From Ovis canadensis (Eukaryota > Chordata > Mammalia > Artiodactyla > Bovidae), in NCBI RefSeq assembly GCF_042477335.2, contig NC_091255.1, forward strand, positions 28,994,501-29,058,500: DNA of 64,000 nt, in the 5' to 3' direction. Of this stretch, positions 63,881 to 64,000 are shown one piece after another; within the stretch, counting starts at the first letter, position 1, and every line of letters begins with the position of its first letter. The notes under the pieces were generated by a model. It searched no databases. It saw only the letters and a list, made by a program, of their open reading frames with translations, and was not told the origin of the DNA. A program made the position numbers and the translations under genes.

Positions 63881-64000
63881 TGGTTTGAGCATGCTGTGTT
63901 TGGGGTGTGATGAGGCATCCAGGTAGAAGAGTTAGAAAGCAGCTAGACAGAAATGCATGTCTGGAGCGGGAGAGAAGCCTGGGCCAGAGGTATTGATCTG

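Overview
The window is nuclear DNA from a ruminant, most likely a bovid. Two multi-exon vertebrate genes are split by GT-AG introns. The interspersed repeats are those of Ruminantia/Cetartiodactyla: many Bov-tA/Bov-A SINEs, CHR-type tRNA-Glu SINEs, BovB (RTE) LINE tails and a bovine-type L1 5' UTR, over older MIR, L1 and MER-type remains. There are no prokaryotic genes, CRISPR arrays or phage features. Gene names and comparisons with human proteins come from recognition and memory; no search was run.

Layout. Positions 1-5.4 kb are intergenic and repeat-rich. PIPOX (peroxisomal sarcosine/L-pipecolate oxidase) is complete on the + strand: eight coding exons from 5753 to 17838, a 392-residue product, and a poly(A) signal at 17879. 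From 17.9 to 33.6 kb is a tail-to-tail intergenic region with nested LINE/SINE insertions, a GC-rich CCCTG-type tract with G-quadruplex potential (26.5 kb), and a CpG-island-like block with a perfect CArG box (29.3-29.8 kb) belonging to no recognised gene. From 33.6 kb to the right edge lies the 3' half of MYO18A on the minus strand. I resolved 21 shared coding exons plus two alternative terminal exons, and all splice phases are consistent. The gene continues beyond the right edge, where the PDZ and most of the motor domain should lie.

MYO18A has two possible C-termini. Exon 21 (42259-42381) ends in phase 2. It can join the distal exon at 34907-35051, giving the classical short tail (907 residues in the window), or a 1,279-nt exon at 39494-40772, giving a 426-residue serine/arginine-rich tail (1,285 residues in the window). 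The second form fits the long serine-rich C-terminus described for the cardiac isoform Myo18A-gamma. A 45-nt in-frame cassette exon (45523-45567) corresponds to the 15-residue difference between the known 2,054- and 2,039-residue isoforms. The 3' UTR of the short form carries the remains of the TIAF1 reading frame.

The two genes are not functionally linked. PIPOX is a peroxisomal flavoenzyme of lysine/sarcosine catabolism. MYO18A is an unconventional, largely non-motile myosin that works on the actin cytoskeleton, the Golgi and muscle A-bands. Their adjacency reflects conserved synteny (SEZ6-PIPOX-MYO18A in human 17q11.2). The less explained parts are the orphan CpG island, several unique blocks in introns and intergenic DNA that look like conserved non-coding elements, a tandem duplication that copies a MYO18A splice donor, and a poly(A) hexamer next to the donor of the cassette exon.
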